Source: Myxococcales bacterium
Lineage (GTDB): Bacteria; Myxococcota_A; Polyangia; Polyangiales; Polyangiaceae
Length of the DNA: 64,000 nt
Direction: 5' to 3'
Assembly: GCA_016794345.1 (NCBI GenBank)
Contig: JAEUKE010000122.1
Span: 1-64,000 of the forward strand
Shown here: positions 35,369-47,507 of the stretch, in pieces
Numbering within the stretch: the stretch's first letter is position 1
How the letters are laid out: each line of letters begins with the position of its first letter
Made by a program: the position numbers and the translations under genes
Notes under the pieces: generated by a model
Told to the model about the DNA's origin: nothing
Seen by the model: the letters and a program-made list of their open reading frames with translations, nothing else
Databases searched by the model: none

Positions 35369-36676
35369 TCAGGTCCGGCCGCTCGGCAAGCGCAACGTCG
35401 CTCGCGCGCCCGGACGACCGGCTCGATTGGCGATGGTCACGGTGCCGCCGTGCGCCTCGGCGATCTGGCGCGCGAGCGCCAAGCCGATGCCGGACCCGCC
35501 CTCCTTCGTGGTGAAGAACGGAACGAACAGATTCGCCGTCTGCGCGACCCCCGGCCCGTCGTCCTCGACGATCACGACGACGTCCGAGCCGTCGCGCTCC
35601 CAGGTGACCGCGACGCCGCCGTCCTTCTCGAGCGCGGCCTCGGCGGCGTTCTTGATCAGGTTGATGAGGATCTGCTCGATCTGGTCGGCGTCCGCCCGCA
35701 GCCTGAGCTCCGGGCCGGGGACGACGCTCACGGCGAGCCTCTGCTCGAGGGCGGCGGTGCGCTCGACGAGCGGACGGATGTCGACCTCCGCGAACGTCGG
35801 GGGCGGTAGCTTGGCGAGCTTGGCGTAATGGGAGAGGAACCGCCCCAGCGCGCCCGCTCGCCTGCCCACGATCGCGAGCCCGTCTCGCACGTCGCCCTCC
35901 CAATCATCGGGACGCTTCTCCGAGGCCAGGAGCGACGCGAGGCTCTCGGCGATCGACTGGATCGGGGTGAGGGAGCTGTTGATCTCGTGGCCGAGCACGC
36001 GCACGAGCCGCTGCCAGGCGTCCCGCTCCTTGTCGCGCAGCGCGCGGCCGACGTCGGCGAGCACGAGGAGCGTGTGCGCACGTCCCGCTTGGCGGAACGT
36101 GCTGCGGCGCAGCTCGAGCGGGCCCCGCACCCCTTGGAGCGCGGGCGTGACCGTTCGGGGAGCCTCACCCTCGATGAGGGGCGAGAGGCCGACCTCGCCA
36201 GCGGGCTCTCCCACCAGCGCGCGCCCGACGAGCGCCTCCGCAGCGGGGTTCGCCAGCCGGACGATGCCGCCGTCGTCGACGGCGAGGACGGCCACGTCGA
36301 TGGTCATGACGATCCTGTCGACGAGCGTGCTCGCCTCGATGGCTCCGAGGCGATGCGTGCGCAACGCCTCGCCCAGGGCGTTCAGCTCGCGAGACGCCTC
36401 GCCGAGCGCGCCCTTGTCGCCGTGGTCGCGGCTCTTGACCGAGTAGTCGCCTTCGCGAAACGCCTCGAGCACGCTCGCGAGGGTCCGCAGCGGCCCGGTG
36501 ATGCGGTCCCGCAGGACGAGCGGGACGAGGAGCCACGAGACGAGCGCCGCCGCGCCGAGGGTCCACGCGACCTTCGCGGAGAGGTCCGACGTGGCGAGGA
36601 GCCAGGTGGCGATCACGACGGCCGGGGCGCCCCCAGCGTATGCGACGACGAGGAGCCGGCCCTCGTGGCTCCTCAT
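35369..36676 (-). CDS. NtrY-like membrane sensor histidine kinase
   Basis: A 435-residue sensor kinase. Two membrane segments at the N-terminus (residues ~8-27 and ~36-55) have almost no periplasmic loop. A HAMP-like linker (RITGPLRTLASVLEAFREGDY) and a PAS-like region (DVAVLAVDDGGIVRLANPAAEAL, about 127-149) follow. The H-box is RVLGHEINSSLTPIQS with His230. The N-box is INLIKNAAEAAL, G1 is VEDDGPGVAQ and G2 is GSGIGLALARQIAEAHGG. All catalytic boxes look intact. Its ATG overlaps the stop of the sigma-54 regulator remnant upstream (ATGA), so it was the kinase of that regulator. Its partner now appears to be missing its receiver. Confidence 0.9.
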   Translation of the reverse strand: MRSHEGRLLVVAYAGGAPAVVIATWLLATSDLSAKVAWTLGAAALVSWLLVPLVLRDRITGPLRTLASVLEAFREGDYSVKSRDHGDKGALGEASRELNALGEALRTHRLGAIEASTLVDRIVMTIDVAVLAVDDGGIVRLANPAAEALVGRALVGEPAGEVGLSPLIEGEAPRTVTPALQGVRGPLELRRSTFRQAGRAHTLLVLADVGRALRDKERDAWQRLVRVLGHEINSSLTPIQSIAESLASLLASEKRPDDWEGDVRDGLAIVGRRAGALGRFLSHYAKLAKLPPPTFAEVDIRPLVERTAALEQRLAVSVVPGPELRLRADADQIEQILINLIKNAAEAALEKDGGVAVTWERDGSDVVVIVEDDGPGVAQTANLFVPFFTTKEGGSGIGLALARQIAEAHGGTVTIANRAGRPGARATLRLPSGRT

Positions 36677-37171
36677 GCGGGCGCCTTGATCCCGTGGTGC
36701 ACGAGCCGGCGGTAGAGCGCGCTCCGGCTTACGCCGAGGGACTTCGCGGCCGCGACGACGTTGCCGCCGTGTTTCGCTAGCGCGCGACGGATGAGGTGCG
36801 CCTCCGCCTCTTCGAGCGTCATCTGCTCGATGGCAGCGGCGCCGTCCGGGCGCGCGCGTAGGCCAAGGTCGTCGGGCTCGATCTCGGCGGAGCGCGCGAG
36901 CAAGGCGGCCCGCTCGATGGTGTGCTCGAGCTCGCGCACATTCCCCGGCCACGTGTGGTCGAGCAAGGCCTCCATCGCGCGCGCGCTGAAGGCGTGCGGC
37001 GCGCTTGGGTACTTGGCCGAGAGCTTCGCCAGAAAGTGCCCCGCGAGGATGGCGATGTCCTCACGGCGATCGCGGAGGTTCGGTAGCTTGATGTCGATCG
37101 TGTTGAGCCGATACAAGAGGTCCTCGCGGAAGCGGCCTTCGGACACGGCGGCGGCGAGATCGAGGTTGGGG
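36673..37171 (-). pseudogene. 3' remnant of a sigma-54 response regulator fused to an ABC ATPase gene
   Basis: About 165 codons remain of an NtrC-type activator. Reading starts at PNLDLAAAVSEGRFREDLLY (the family usually has TNxDLxxAV), then LPNLRDRREDI, WPGNVRELEHTIERA and a C-terminal Fis HTH (GGNVVAAAKSLGVSRSALYRRL). The receiver, Walker A, GAFTGA and Walker B parts are missing. The upstream DNA changes abruptly into an ABC ATPase gene in a different frame at about 37171/37172. The only in-frame start is the GTG read as MSEGR at 37146, deep inside the AAA+ domain. It cannot act as a normal activator. See the fused ATPase remnant next to it. Confidence 0.8.
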
Positions 37172-37766
37172 CGTGGAGCTGGTGAAGGAGCGCCATGACG
37201 GCGTCGCCGTTGTTCGAGTCGAGGCTCCCCGTCGGCTCGTCCGCGAGGAGGAGCGCGGGCTCGCCTGCGATCGCCCGCGCGACGGCGACGCGCTGCTGCT
37301 GGCCTCCGGAGAGCTGGCTCGGGAAGTGGCGCGCGCGGTGGCTCATCTTCACGCGCTCGAGCGCCCGCTCGGCGCGCGCGCGGCGCTCGGCGCGTGGGAC
37401 CGAGCCGTACGAGAGCGGGAGCTCCACGTTCTCGATGACGTTCAGATCTCCGATCAAGTTGAAGGTCTGGAAGATGAAGCCGATGCGGCGATTGCGCGCT
37501 TGCGCCCGCATGTTCGCCGTGAGCGTCTCGACGCGGCGGCCCTCGAGGGAATAGGTGCCGCTCGTCGGGACGTCCAGGAGGCCCAAGATCGAAAGGAGAG
37601 TGCTCTTGCCGGATCCGGAGGGTCCCTCGATGCTCACGAACTCGCCGGCACGAACCACGAGGTCCACGTTGGACAGCGCGTGCGTCTCGACCTCGTCCGT
37701 CTGGAACAGCTTCGAGACGCCGGTCAACCTGACAATCTCGTCCTGAATCGCCATCTTCTTCTCCAT
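37172..37766 (-). pseudogene. 5' part of a LolD/MacB-type ABC transporter ATPase, truncated
   Basis: About 198 codons of an ABC ATPase of the lipoprotein-release or macrolide-exporter (LolD/MacB) type. Visible are Walker A GPSGSGKST (48-56), Q-loop Gln100, signature LSGGQQQR (152-159) and Walker B LLLADEP (172-178). The protein ends after [12 protein letters not shown], before the H-loop (TTIVMVTHD in relatives), because the sequence switches to regulator DNA. The frame stays open out of phase to 36819, giving a 315-residue chimera. Start: ATG at 37766, or 37754, which has GGAG six bases upstream. It lies 10 bases downstream of the adaptor gene. The matching permease gene is absent. Confidence 0.85.
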
Positions 37767-37776
37767 CGTTCCGCTT

Positions 37777-39036
37777 TCAGTCCACCAAGGAGAGCGCCTC
37801 GGCGCCCCTGAACGCTTCCGTCTCTCCGAGCACCACGGTGTCGCCGGCCGCGAGCCCCTCGAGAACCTCGATCTCCCGAGTGGAGCTGCGCCCCACCTTC
37901 ACCTTCGTCCGATACGCGCCGTCCCCCGAGACGTCGAGCCTGTAGACCTCCGTCGTCGAGCCGGCGGCGACGCCGGCGGGTCGGGTCATGACGAGCGCGT
38001 CCTCGACGCGCTCCACCTCGATGGACGCGGTCACGGCGAGGTCTGCGCGGGCGCCGTCGGGCGTATCGCCGAGGAGCGTCACCTCGACCTTCACCACCCC
38101 TGCTTGCACGAGCGGGTCGATGCGCGCGACCGTTCCCTCGACGCGGCCACCAGGCGTCTCGAGCCGAACGGGATAGCCGAGCGCCACGTCGCCGATGAGA
38201 GCCTCCGGGACCTGGAGGACGGCCTTCAGCTTGCCGGGCTTCGCGATCTTCGCGAGCACCGTTCCGGCCGTGACCCATTGCCCGGGCTCCAGCGGCAGCT
38301 CCTGGAGGATGCCTCCGATCGGTGCTCTCGTCTCGAGCAGCGCGAGCTGCTTCTTCCGAAACGCGGCGACCTGATCGAGCTTCTCGACCTCACCCTTCTG
38401 GCTCTCGATCTGCCGTGCCATTCCGTTCTTCTGCATCACACGACGTGTGCGCTCGAGCTCGAGCCTGGCGGCTGTGCCCGCCGCGCGAGCGTGGGTCTCG
38501 TGGTCGTCGAGCGCCGGGATGAGGCCGTCCGCGCGGAGGTTTGCGTTCGCCGCGTCGCGCGCTGCGAGCACGTCGCGCTCGGTCGTCAGGCCTGCGAGCG
38601 TCAGGTCGCTCGCGACGAGATCCGTCCCCGCGCGGACCTCGAGCGCGACGAGCGCCGAACGAGCTGCCGCAGCCTGGCGTTCGGCGTCGAGCGTCGCGAG
38701 CTCCAGGTCCGCGTTGACCAGCTCGACGAGCACGTCGCCGCTCGCGAGGACCGCGCCCGGCCTCGCAGCGATCCGCGCGACGCGGGCCGGTCCGTCGGCC
38801 GTCACCCAGTGCACCTCGTCGGGGACGAGCGCGCCTCGCGCCTGCACGTCGCGTACGAACGCCCCGCGTCGTACGGGCTCCAGTCGAACTCGGGTACGAG
38901 AGAGACGCGGCCGGGCGCGGCCCAGCGAGGCCAGCGCCGTCGTCGCGCCGCCGAGGGCGACGACTGCCAGGCCGCCGAGCAAGAGCGCCCGGCGCCGGGG
39001 TCCTTGTTTCGGGTTGGGGCTTCGAGCGACGTCCAC
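37777..39036 (-). CDS. periplasmic adaptor (membrane fusion, HlyD/MacA-type) of an ABC efflux system
   Basis: A 419-residue membrane fusion protein. A membrane anchor spans residues ~17-36 (LLLGGLAVVALGGATTALA). The lipoyl-like half-motif lies near residue 80 (GPARVARIAARPGAVLASGDVLVEL). A long coiled coil (~110-235) is followed by the second half-lipoyl region (ETRAPIGGILQELPLEPGQWVTAGT), a beta-barrel, and a C-terminal end with GLAAGDTVVLGETEAF. It is the first gene of a leftward operon with the ABC ATPase, and its partner permease is lost. With the 39037-39326 gap it is divergent from the next rightward gene; I saw no clear promoter there. Confidence 0.88.
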   Translation of the reverse strand: MDVARSPNPKQGPRRRALLLGGLAVVALGGATTALASLGRARPRLSRTRVRLEPVRRGAFVRDVQARGALVPDEVHWVTADGPARVARIAARPGAVLASGDVLVELVNADLELATLDAERQAAAARSALVALEVRAGTDLVASDLTLAGLTTERDVLAARDAANANLRADGLIPALDDHETHARAAGTAARLELERTRRVMQKNGMARQIESQKGEVEKLDQVAAFRKKQLALLETRAPIGGILQELPLEPGQWVTAGTVLAKIAKPGKLKAVLQVPEALIGDVALGYPVRLETPGGRVEGTVARIDPLVQAGVVKVEVTLLGDTPDGARADLAVTASIEVERVEDALVMTRPAGVAAGSTTEVYRLDVSGDGAYRTKVKVGRSSTREIEVLEGLAAGDTVVLGETEAFRGAEALSLVD

Positions 39037-39326
39037 GCGCGCCGCAAGAGCGAGCTTCGTGCCAACGTGAGGCCTGCAGAAACCAGAAGGAAATTTCAGC
39101 CGGCCGCCCGGAAATGGGATCTCGCGTCCCAGATCCGGGACGAGCGCGGGGGGCCGCTTGTCGTGCCGCGGCGGTCGGGTAGCCTCTCATTCGTGGTGCG
39201 TCGTGGCCTCGCTCACGTGCTCGTCACGGGCCTGTGCACCAATGACCCTTGCGCGGAGGGTCGCCCGGTGGCGAACGTGGCGCGGGCGGGAGCGCTGGCT
39301 GAGCGCCTCCCGGGGTGTAGGCCCTG

Positions 39327-40529
39327 ATGTCTCGATCAGAAGACGCATCCCCAGCCCCCCGACCGGAAGAGCTCGCCGGAGACGGTGAGCTCGTGACCTG
39401 GCTCACGGTTCCGGAGGGCCACCTCTCGGTCGAGAGCTCACGCGCGGCGATCCTCGCGCTTGCCGCGCTGCCGCTGGCGTTCGCGCTGCTCGCGGCAGGC
39501 TGGTGGCTGCGTTGGTTTCTGCGGGCACGCGCGCGGCGCGCCGAGGCCGCGCGGGAGCCAGCGCTCGGTCCGGCGACGGTAACGGGGGTCGCCGAGCTCG
39601 CCGAGAGCGACGCCCCAGCGGTGGGCCCAGCGGTTCGGCTGGAGATCGAGCAGACGTCGAGCGAGCTTCGCGACGGTCGCTTCGGACTGCGGACCCGGTG
39701 GCGCGAGGTCGCGCGGCGCGTGGTGCCGCGCCCGTTCGTGCTTCGCCTCGCCTCGGGCGCGGCGCTCCGCGTCGAGCCCGATCGCGAAGCGCTCGTCGTG
39801 ACGGACGTCGTCCCGGTGGTGACGCCTCTCGAGCCGAAGCGCCGTCTCCGCGTGCTCGAGCTCGGCGCGGGAGAGACGCTGACGGTGCGCGGAGCCATCG
39901 AGGGCGCTCCGGTGCCGGGCGAGAGCTCGGGCTACCGCGACGCAAGCGGCGGCGAGGTGCAGGAGCTCGTGCTGCGTCCGCCAGGAGGCGCGCCGATGGT
40001 GATCTCCGTCGGTCGCGCGGGGCAGCAGGCCGAAAGGCGTGCGCGCGCGCACCTCGGAGGGCTCGTGCTCATGCTGATCGGCCTCGGGCTCGCTCAGCTC
40101 GTCAACGTTTCCTATCACCTGCGGCGAGCCTCCGGCGAGGACACCTACGGGACGGTACTCCGATTCGAGGAGAGGCGGCCGTTCGGCGCCGATTCGACAT
40201 CGGTCTATTTGTGGGTCGCAGTCGCGCGCGGCCAAGGCTCGCCCCCGGCCGAGCTCGACTTTGCCGTGGGCGGGGCGCAGCTCCTCAGCAGCAGTGCGCC
40301 CGCCGCGCGGCTCGAGCCTGGGATGCGGGTGCCGGTGCGTTTCGTCCCGTCGTCGCCCTGGGCGTCGGAGCTGGGTGTGGGCGCGACGCTCTACCTCGGG
40401 CGGTTCATCCCAGGCTTGCTGCTCCTTCTGCTGCCGTTCATCGGCTATGGCGCGTTGGTCTCGCGAGCCCGTCGCGAGCCGGCGACGCTCCTCCGCCTCG
40501 AGGAGATCGAGCCACGCCCTGTGAGGTAG
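39327..40529 (+). CDS. membrane protein with DUF3592-like domain
   Basis: A 400-residue protein with three likely membrane segments: residues ~42-60 (ILALAALPLAFALLAAGWW), ~245-262 (LGGLVLMLIGLGLAQLV) and ~367-385 (FIPGLLLLLLPFIGYGAL). The domain between the last two (TYGTVLRFEERRPF and LEPGMRVPVRFVPSSPWAS) fits the DUF3592 pattern of single-strand beta-barrels. The first long loop (~70-240) has a GIDE-like beta-rich part (LGAGETLTVRGAIEGAP). The function is unknown. The start ATG is 290 bases from the divergent adaptor gene. Confidence 0.6.
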   Translation: MSRSEDASPAPRPEELAGDGELVTWLTVPEGHLSVESSRAAILALAALPLAFALLAAGWWLRWFLRARARRAEAAREPALGPATVTGVAELAESDAPAVGPAVRLEIEQTSSELRDGRFGLRTRWREVARRVVPRPFVLRLASGAALRVEPDREALVVTDVVPVVTPLEPKRRLRVLELGAGETLTVRGAIEGAPVPGESSGYRDASGGEVQELVLRPPGGAPMVISVGRAGQQAERRARAHLGGLVLMLIGLGLAQLVNVSYHLRRASGEDTYGTVLRFEERRPFGADSTSVYLWVAVARGQGSPPAELDFAVGGAQLLSSSAPAARLEPGMRVPVRFVPSSPWASELGVGATLYLGRFIPGLLLLLLPFIGYGALVSRARREPATLLRLEEIEPRPVR

Positions 40530-40565
40530 ATGAGCGCACCGGCCGACGGCCGGCGCGCGCCCTCG

Positions 40566-42686
40566 TCAAGGCACGACGAGCGTGCTCGGGTCTTCGACCT
40601 CGACGCCATTGCCGCCGAGGTCACAGTCGGTCCGGGTCATCGTCGCGCCGTCACGCGACGCGACACCGACGTCGGAGCCCAGCACGCGGACGCGCGTCAG
40701 CGAGTGCGTGCCGGTCTTGGCCATGACGCCGACACGCGTCGCGCCCTCGAGCCACACGTCCTCGAGCGTGAGACCGTGGCCACCCGAGTCGTCGAGGAAC
40801 AGCACTCCGTCCCCGATGGGGCCCACGGTGGACACGCCGTCTTGCAGGTTGTTCGTCTTGCCGAGCGCGACGTCGCGCACGACCGAGCGTCGCATCGCGA
40901 GCGTGGTGTCCACCGACTCGATCCCCGCGGCGTGTGCGCCCTCGATGACGGTGTCCTCCACGGTCACGGCCATCGTCGGTGCTGCGAGCCCGATGCCGAG
41001 GCCGAGGTTCCCGTCGACGCCGGGCAGACTCTCGAAACGTGAGCGCTTGATGACGACCGTCCCCGCCGTGCCCTCGTAGGCCCCGACCTGGAGCGCGACG
41101 TCCTCGACGCCTCTTACGTACGCTCGGTCCACGGTGACCATGCCGTCACTCGAGGCTATCGAGATGCCCGAGCCGACGCCGAGCGACGAATCGAAGCGCC
41201 CGTCCTCGACGACGATGCCGTCGACCTCGGAATCGTTGGCCACGGTTAGCGAGGGGCCCGTGTTTCGTACGAAGGCCGAGCGGCGCACGCTGCCGCCCTC
41301 GTCGAGCGAGATGGACGAGCCGCCGAAGGCCCCGGAGCCCACGTCCGCGAAGAGAGCATGCTCGATCAGCACGGGACCGGTCTGCCCGTCGTAGGAGGTG
41401 ACGCCCCAGGTCGTCCCGTCGACCACCGCCGAGCGCACGAGCGAGAAGGCTCCGTCGACGAGCGTCGCCCGATCGCTGCTCGGCGAGATCGTGGGGCCGA
41501 GCACCGAGTCCTCGATGGTCGCCTCGTTGGCGGCGTAGATGCCCTGCAGATTGCCCACGAGCACCGCGCGGCGCAGGACGAGCGATCCACCCGACATCGA
41601 GGCCGCCGCGTATCCGGCGCCGGTGCTGTCGGCCTTGGTATCGGCGACGAAGATGTCCTCGGCGACGAGATCACCCGCGACGGCGGAGAGCGCTGCCGAC
41701 CTCGTTCGGAGCACCGCGCTGCGCCGCACCGTGAGCTGGCCGCCTGACCGCGCCTGCAGACCGATGCCGATCGCGTCTGCGCCGAAGTTCGTCGTGTCCT
41801 CGACGACGCTGTCTTCGATGGTGACGACGGTCGACCCCCCGAAGGACTGGAGGGCCATGTAGCCGACGTCGCGGATCCGCACGCGCGAGAGCGTCGCCTC
41901 ACCCGAGGTGACGCGGACGCCTCCGACGCTCGCGGACACGGTGAGGTCGGCGAGCGCGACGAGCTGCCCGGGCCCTGGGTCGATGGCGAGCACGCGCTCC
42001 GCGGTGTCGGGCGCGGTGAGCGTGACCTGGCTCGCGCAGACCCCGCGGACCTCGACGCCGCTCGAGATGGTCAGGTCCGCCGTGTACGTGCCCGCGGCGA
42101 GCACGATACGTCCCGACGAGCCGATCGACGCGAGCGCGTCGGCGAGCGTGGTGAACGGTGCCGTCTTCGTGCCGTCCGACGCTTCGCCGGCGAAGCTCGC
42201 GTCCACGTAGACGTTCTCCGGCGCGTCCGGCACGTTGCCCCAGGTCCCGGCGCCGCAGCCCATCGGGCCGTCGAGTGCCACGCACCCGAGCGTCGGCACG
42301 GGGAAGCTGCCCTCCTCGCAGGCGCTCACCGCCGGCAGGCACAGGCCACGCTCGTCGACGAACGCCGCCGCGCAGTCGGTCACGCCGACGGCGACGCAGC
42401 CCGTCTCGAGATCCGGAACCTCGCCGAGACCACATTTCGCGAGTGACGGACGGCACTCGCCGTCGTCGTCCACGAAGATCTCCGCGCAGCCGGTGAGCCC
42501 CGCCTGTGGTTCCTCGAGCGTGAGCCCTCCGGAGGTGACCGTCGTTCCGGTGCCCCCTGCGCCGCCGCTGCCGCCGGCGCCGCCCCCTGCGCCGCCGGGT
42601 CCGGTGACCTCGTCATCTCCACAACCCGCGACGCCGAACACCAGGATCGACGCCGAAAAGCCCGCAATCGCAATCCAAGGATACAT
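40566..42686 (-). CDS. lipoprotein with right-handed beta-helix (DUF1565-like)
   Basis: A 706-residue lipoprotein: signal peptide MYPWIAIAGFSASILVFGVAGC with lipobox VAGC. A Gly-rich linker is followed by a Cys-rich N-terminal part (repeated CAEIFVDDDGEC, CAAAFVDERGLC units, residues ~65-150). It then enters a long beta-helix: VYVDASFAGEASDGTKTAPF with FTTLADAL is the DUF1565 entry (residues ~155-190), and later units repeat SVVEDT, VLRTRSAAL, VVIKRSRFES. Such folds bind or cleave polysaccharides, but no catalytic acid set is recognised. The ATG at 42686 faces the kinase gene, 157 bases away. Confidence 0.82.
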   Translation of the reverse strand: MYPWIAIAGFSASILVFGVAGCGDDEVTGPGGAGGGAGGSGGAGGTGTTVTSGGLTLEEPQAGLTGCAEIFVDDDGECRPSLAKCGLGEVPDLETGCVAVGVTDCAAAFVDERGLCLPAVSACEEGSFPVPTLGCVALDGPMGCGAGTWGNVPDAPENVYVDASFAGEASDGTKTAPFTTLADALASIGSSGRIVLAAGTYTADLTISSGVEVRGVCASQVTLTAPDTAERVLAIDPGPGQLVALADLTVSASVGGVRVTSGEATLSRVRIRDVGYMALQSFGGSTVVTIEDSVVEDTTNFGADAIGIGLQARSGGQLTVRRSAVLRTRSAALSAVAGDLVAEDIFVADTKADSTGAGYAAASMSGGSLVLRRAVLVGNLQGIYAANEATIEDSVLGPTISPSSDRATLVDGAFSLVRSAVVDGTTWGVTSYDGQTGPVLIEHALFADVGSGAFGGSSISLDEGGSVRRSAFVRNTGPSLTVANDSEVDGIVVEDGRFDSSLGVGSGISIASSDGMVTVDRAYVRGVEDVALQVGAYEGTAGTVVIKRSRFESLPGVDGNLGLGIGLAAPTMAVTVEDTVIEGAHAAGIESVDTTLAMRRSVVRDVALGKTNNLQDGVSTVGPIGDGVLFLDDSGGHGLTLEDVWLEGATRVGVMAKTGTHSLTRVRVLGSDVGVASRDGATMTRTDCDLGGNGVEVEDPSTLVVP

Positions 42687-42843
42687 GCTCGTCTCCGTTC
42701 GGAGAGACGGACCGCCTTGGTCGCGGATGTGATCGAAAAAATCGAGGCCACGTCGATCTCGCCATCGCTCCTTGCTGGCCTCACGATCGACGGTCTATCG
42801 TCCGCGCCGGTCGGTCTGGATGAGGCGCCGGCGGTGAGGACCC

Positions 42844-45816
<2,973 letters not shown>

Positions 45817-45881
45817 GCGCCGAGCCTCGCCACCGACGTCCGCTTGCTCGGGGCTCGAATGCGCTCCATCATGCGCGCGCC

Positions 45882-46500
45882 ATGGACGCGGACCGACGCG
45901 ACAGCCTGGAGCGTGCCATCCGCGAGCGCTTCGACGCAGGCGACCTGCACGGGGCTGCGACGCTCGCCTTGCGTGGCTACGGACCGGAGCTCTTCGGCGT
46001 CCTGGTCAGCTTGCACCGCGACGAGGCGAAGGCCGCGGAGGTCTTCTCCGAAGTGACCGAGCGGCTCTGGCGCGGGCTCCCGAACTTCCTGTGGGCGTCG
46101 TCGTTCCGCACCTGGGCGTACACGATCGCGCGCAACGCTTCACGGAGCTACGTCGAGTCCGCGCGCGTCCGCGGGCGCGCGCTCGCTTCGATGCCGAGCG
46201 ACTCCGAGCTGTCGGCAATCGCAGCAGAGGTGCGGAGCGAGACGGCCCCGCACCTCCGCACCTCGGTGAAAGACGGCTTTGCGCGGCTCCGGGAGCAACT
46301 CCCCGAGGACGATCAGCTGCTGCTCGTGTTGCGCGTCGACAAGGAGATGAGCTGGAGCGAGGTCGCGCGCGTTCTCGCCGGTGTCGAGGGCGAGCTCGAC
46401 GCGACCACGCTGAAGAAGGGAGTCCGCGCGGCTCCGGCAGCGCTTCGCCACGCTCAAGCGCGACCTGCTCGACCGCGCCAGGCAGGCCGGGCTGGCCTGA
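45882..46500 (+). pseudogene. ECF-type sigma factor gene needing a one-base frame correction
   Basis: From the ATG at 45882 the protein reads as a sigma-70 family ECF factor: region 2 is LFGVLVSLHRDEAKAAEVFSE with FRTWAYTIARNASRSYVES, and region 4 is LPEDDQLLLVLRVDKEMSWS. After DATTLKK the frame breaks: an extra G in the GGG at 46418-46420. With one G removed it reads KKESARLRQRFATLKRDLLD to a TGA at 46498-46500, a natural C-terminal helix. Uncorrected, the frame runs on for 800 residues through antisense DNA, so it is not real. It follows the kinase gene by 65 bases. A real frameshift or a sequencing error in a homopolymer is possible. Confidence 0.72.
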
Positions 46501-46574
46501 GCCATCTCGAAGTCGGCTCAGGCCCCATACTGCATTCGAAGGCGCGGCGGCGCTGGCCAACCGCTCGCACTTGG

Positions 46575-47388
46575 CTACGGGAGCGTGCCGGTGAAGATCT
46601 CGACCACGATGGATCCCGAGCAATCGTCTGCCGCCGTACCGGTGGTGTGACGCCCGGCGAGGGTCACGGTCGTCGCCGTTCCGCCGTTGACCGCAAAAGT
46701 CCGCTCGGCGCTGAACATCAACTGATGAAGGACGGCGGGCGCGCCATTGGGAACCCGCAGGACTCCCCAGCTGGTCACCTGGTCCAGGAATGGAGCGGCG
46801 GAAGCGGTGCCGAGGCCGAGGTTGATCTCCACGTTCTGGCCACTGATCCCGTCGATGTTGCAGTAGCCGCGAGCGCGAACCACCGCGGTGCCGCTCGCCG
46901 GTGGGGTGAACGTGATGGACCCGACAGTCGCATCCGGCTGGCCTGCCGCGGGCACGTTCACGAAGAGGAAGGTGCTCTGCTGGAAGAGCGTCGGCCCCGC
47001 AGGGCCTTGTGCGCCCTGTTGCCCCTGTTGCCCCTGCGGACCTTGCTCGCCCTCGCAATCCGCAGCGTCGCAGACCCCGCTCATGTCGGTGTCCTCCGTT
47101 GCGGAGTCACATTGCCTGTTGGCGTTCAAGTCCCAGCAGCTGATTCCGTCCTGCCCGTCGATACCCGGCGCGCCGTCTTGGCCATCCGTCCCTGGGGCGC
47201 CGTTCTGGCCGTCCATGCCGTCCGAGCCGGGCGCGCCCATCTGCCCATCAGTCCCATCTTGCCCATTTTCACCAGGCGCACCGTCCTCCCCGGCAGGCCC
47301 TTCTGGGGCCCTGTGCGCCTTCGGGACCTTCGCAAGCGAGGAAGAGCGGAACCAGCAAAGCAAGAGCGAGTTTCGATCGCGTGGCCAA
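46575..47388 (-). pseudogene. collagen-like lipoprotein gene needing a one-base frame correction
   Basis: The main frame codes a secreted protein with collagen Gly-X-Y repeats (EGPAGEDGAPGENGQDGTDG, and GPQGQQGQQGAQGPAGP) followed by a ~140-residue beta-rich C-terminal domain (VPAAGQPDATVGSITFTPPA). The proper N-terminus lies in another frame: TTG at 47388 gives ATRSKLALALLVPLFLACEG, a clean lipoprotein signal (FLAC). The switch is at about 47305-47308, where GGGG (CCCC on the coding strand) appears to have one base too many; removing it gives CEGPEGAQGPEGPAG, continuous with the collagen part. The two frames fit together exactly, so an intact gene existed recently. Confidence 0.7.
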
Positions 47389-47507
47389 GCCATCATTCGA
47401 TGGCGCGTGCGCGACTGCATCACACGTGCCATTGCGGAGGAGCGGGGAGAGCCGGTTGCGTCGACCGTGGCCCGGCGGCGGTTGCGCGTCACGATGCACG
47501 CGCTGCA

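Noticed and set aside
39037..39326. Possible sigma-54 promoter upstream of the efflux adaptor
   Set aside because: A GTGCCA element (39059-39064) was seen, but the matching GCAA is 11 bases away instead of about 5, so the -24/-12 spacing fails.
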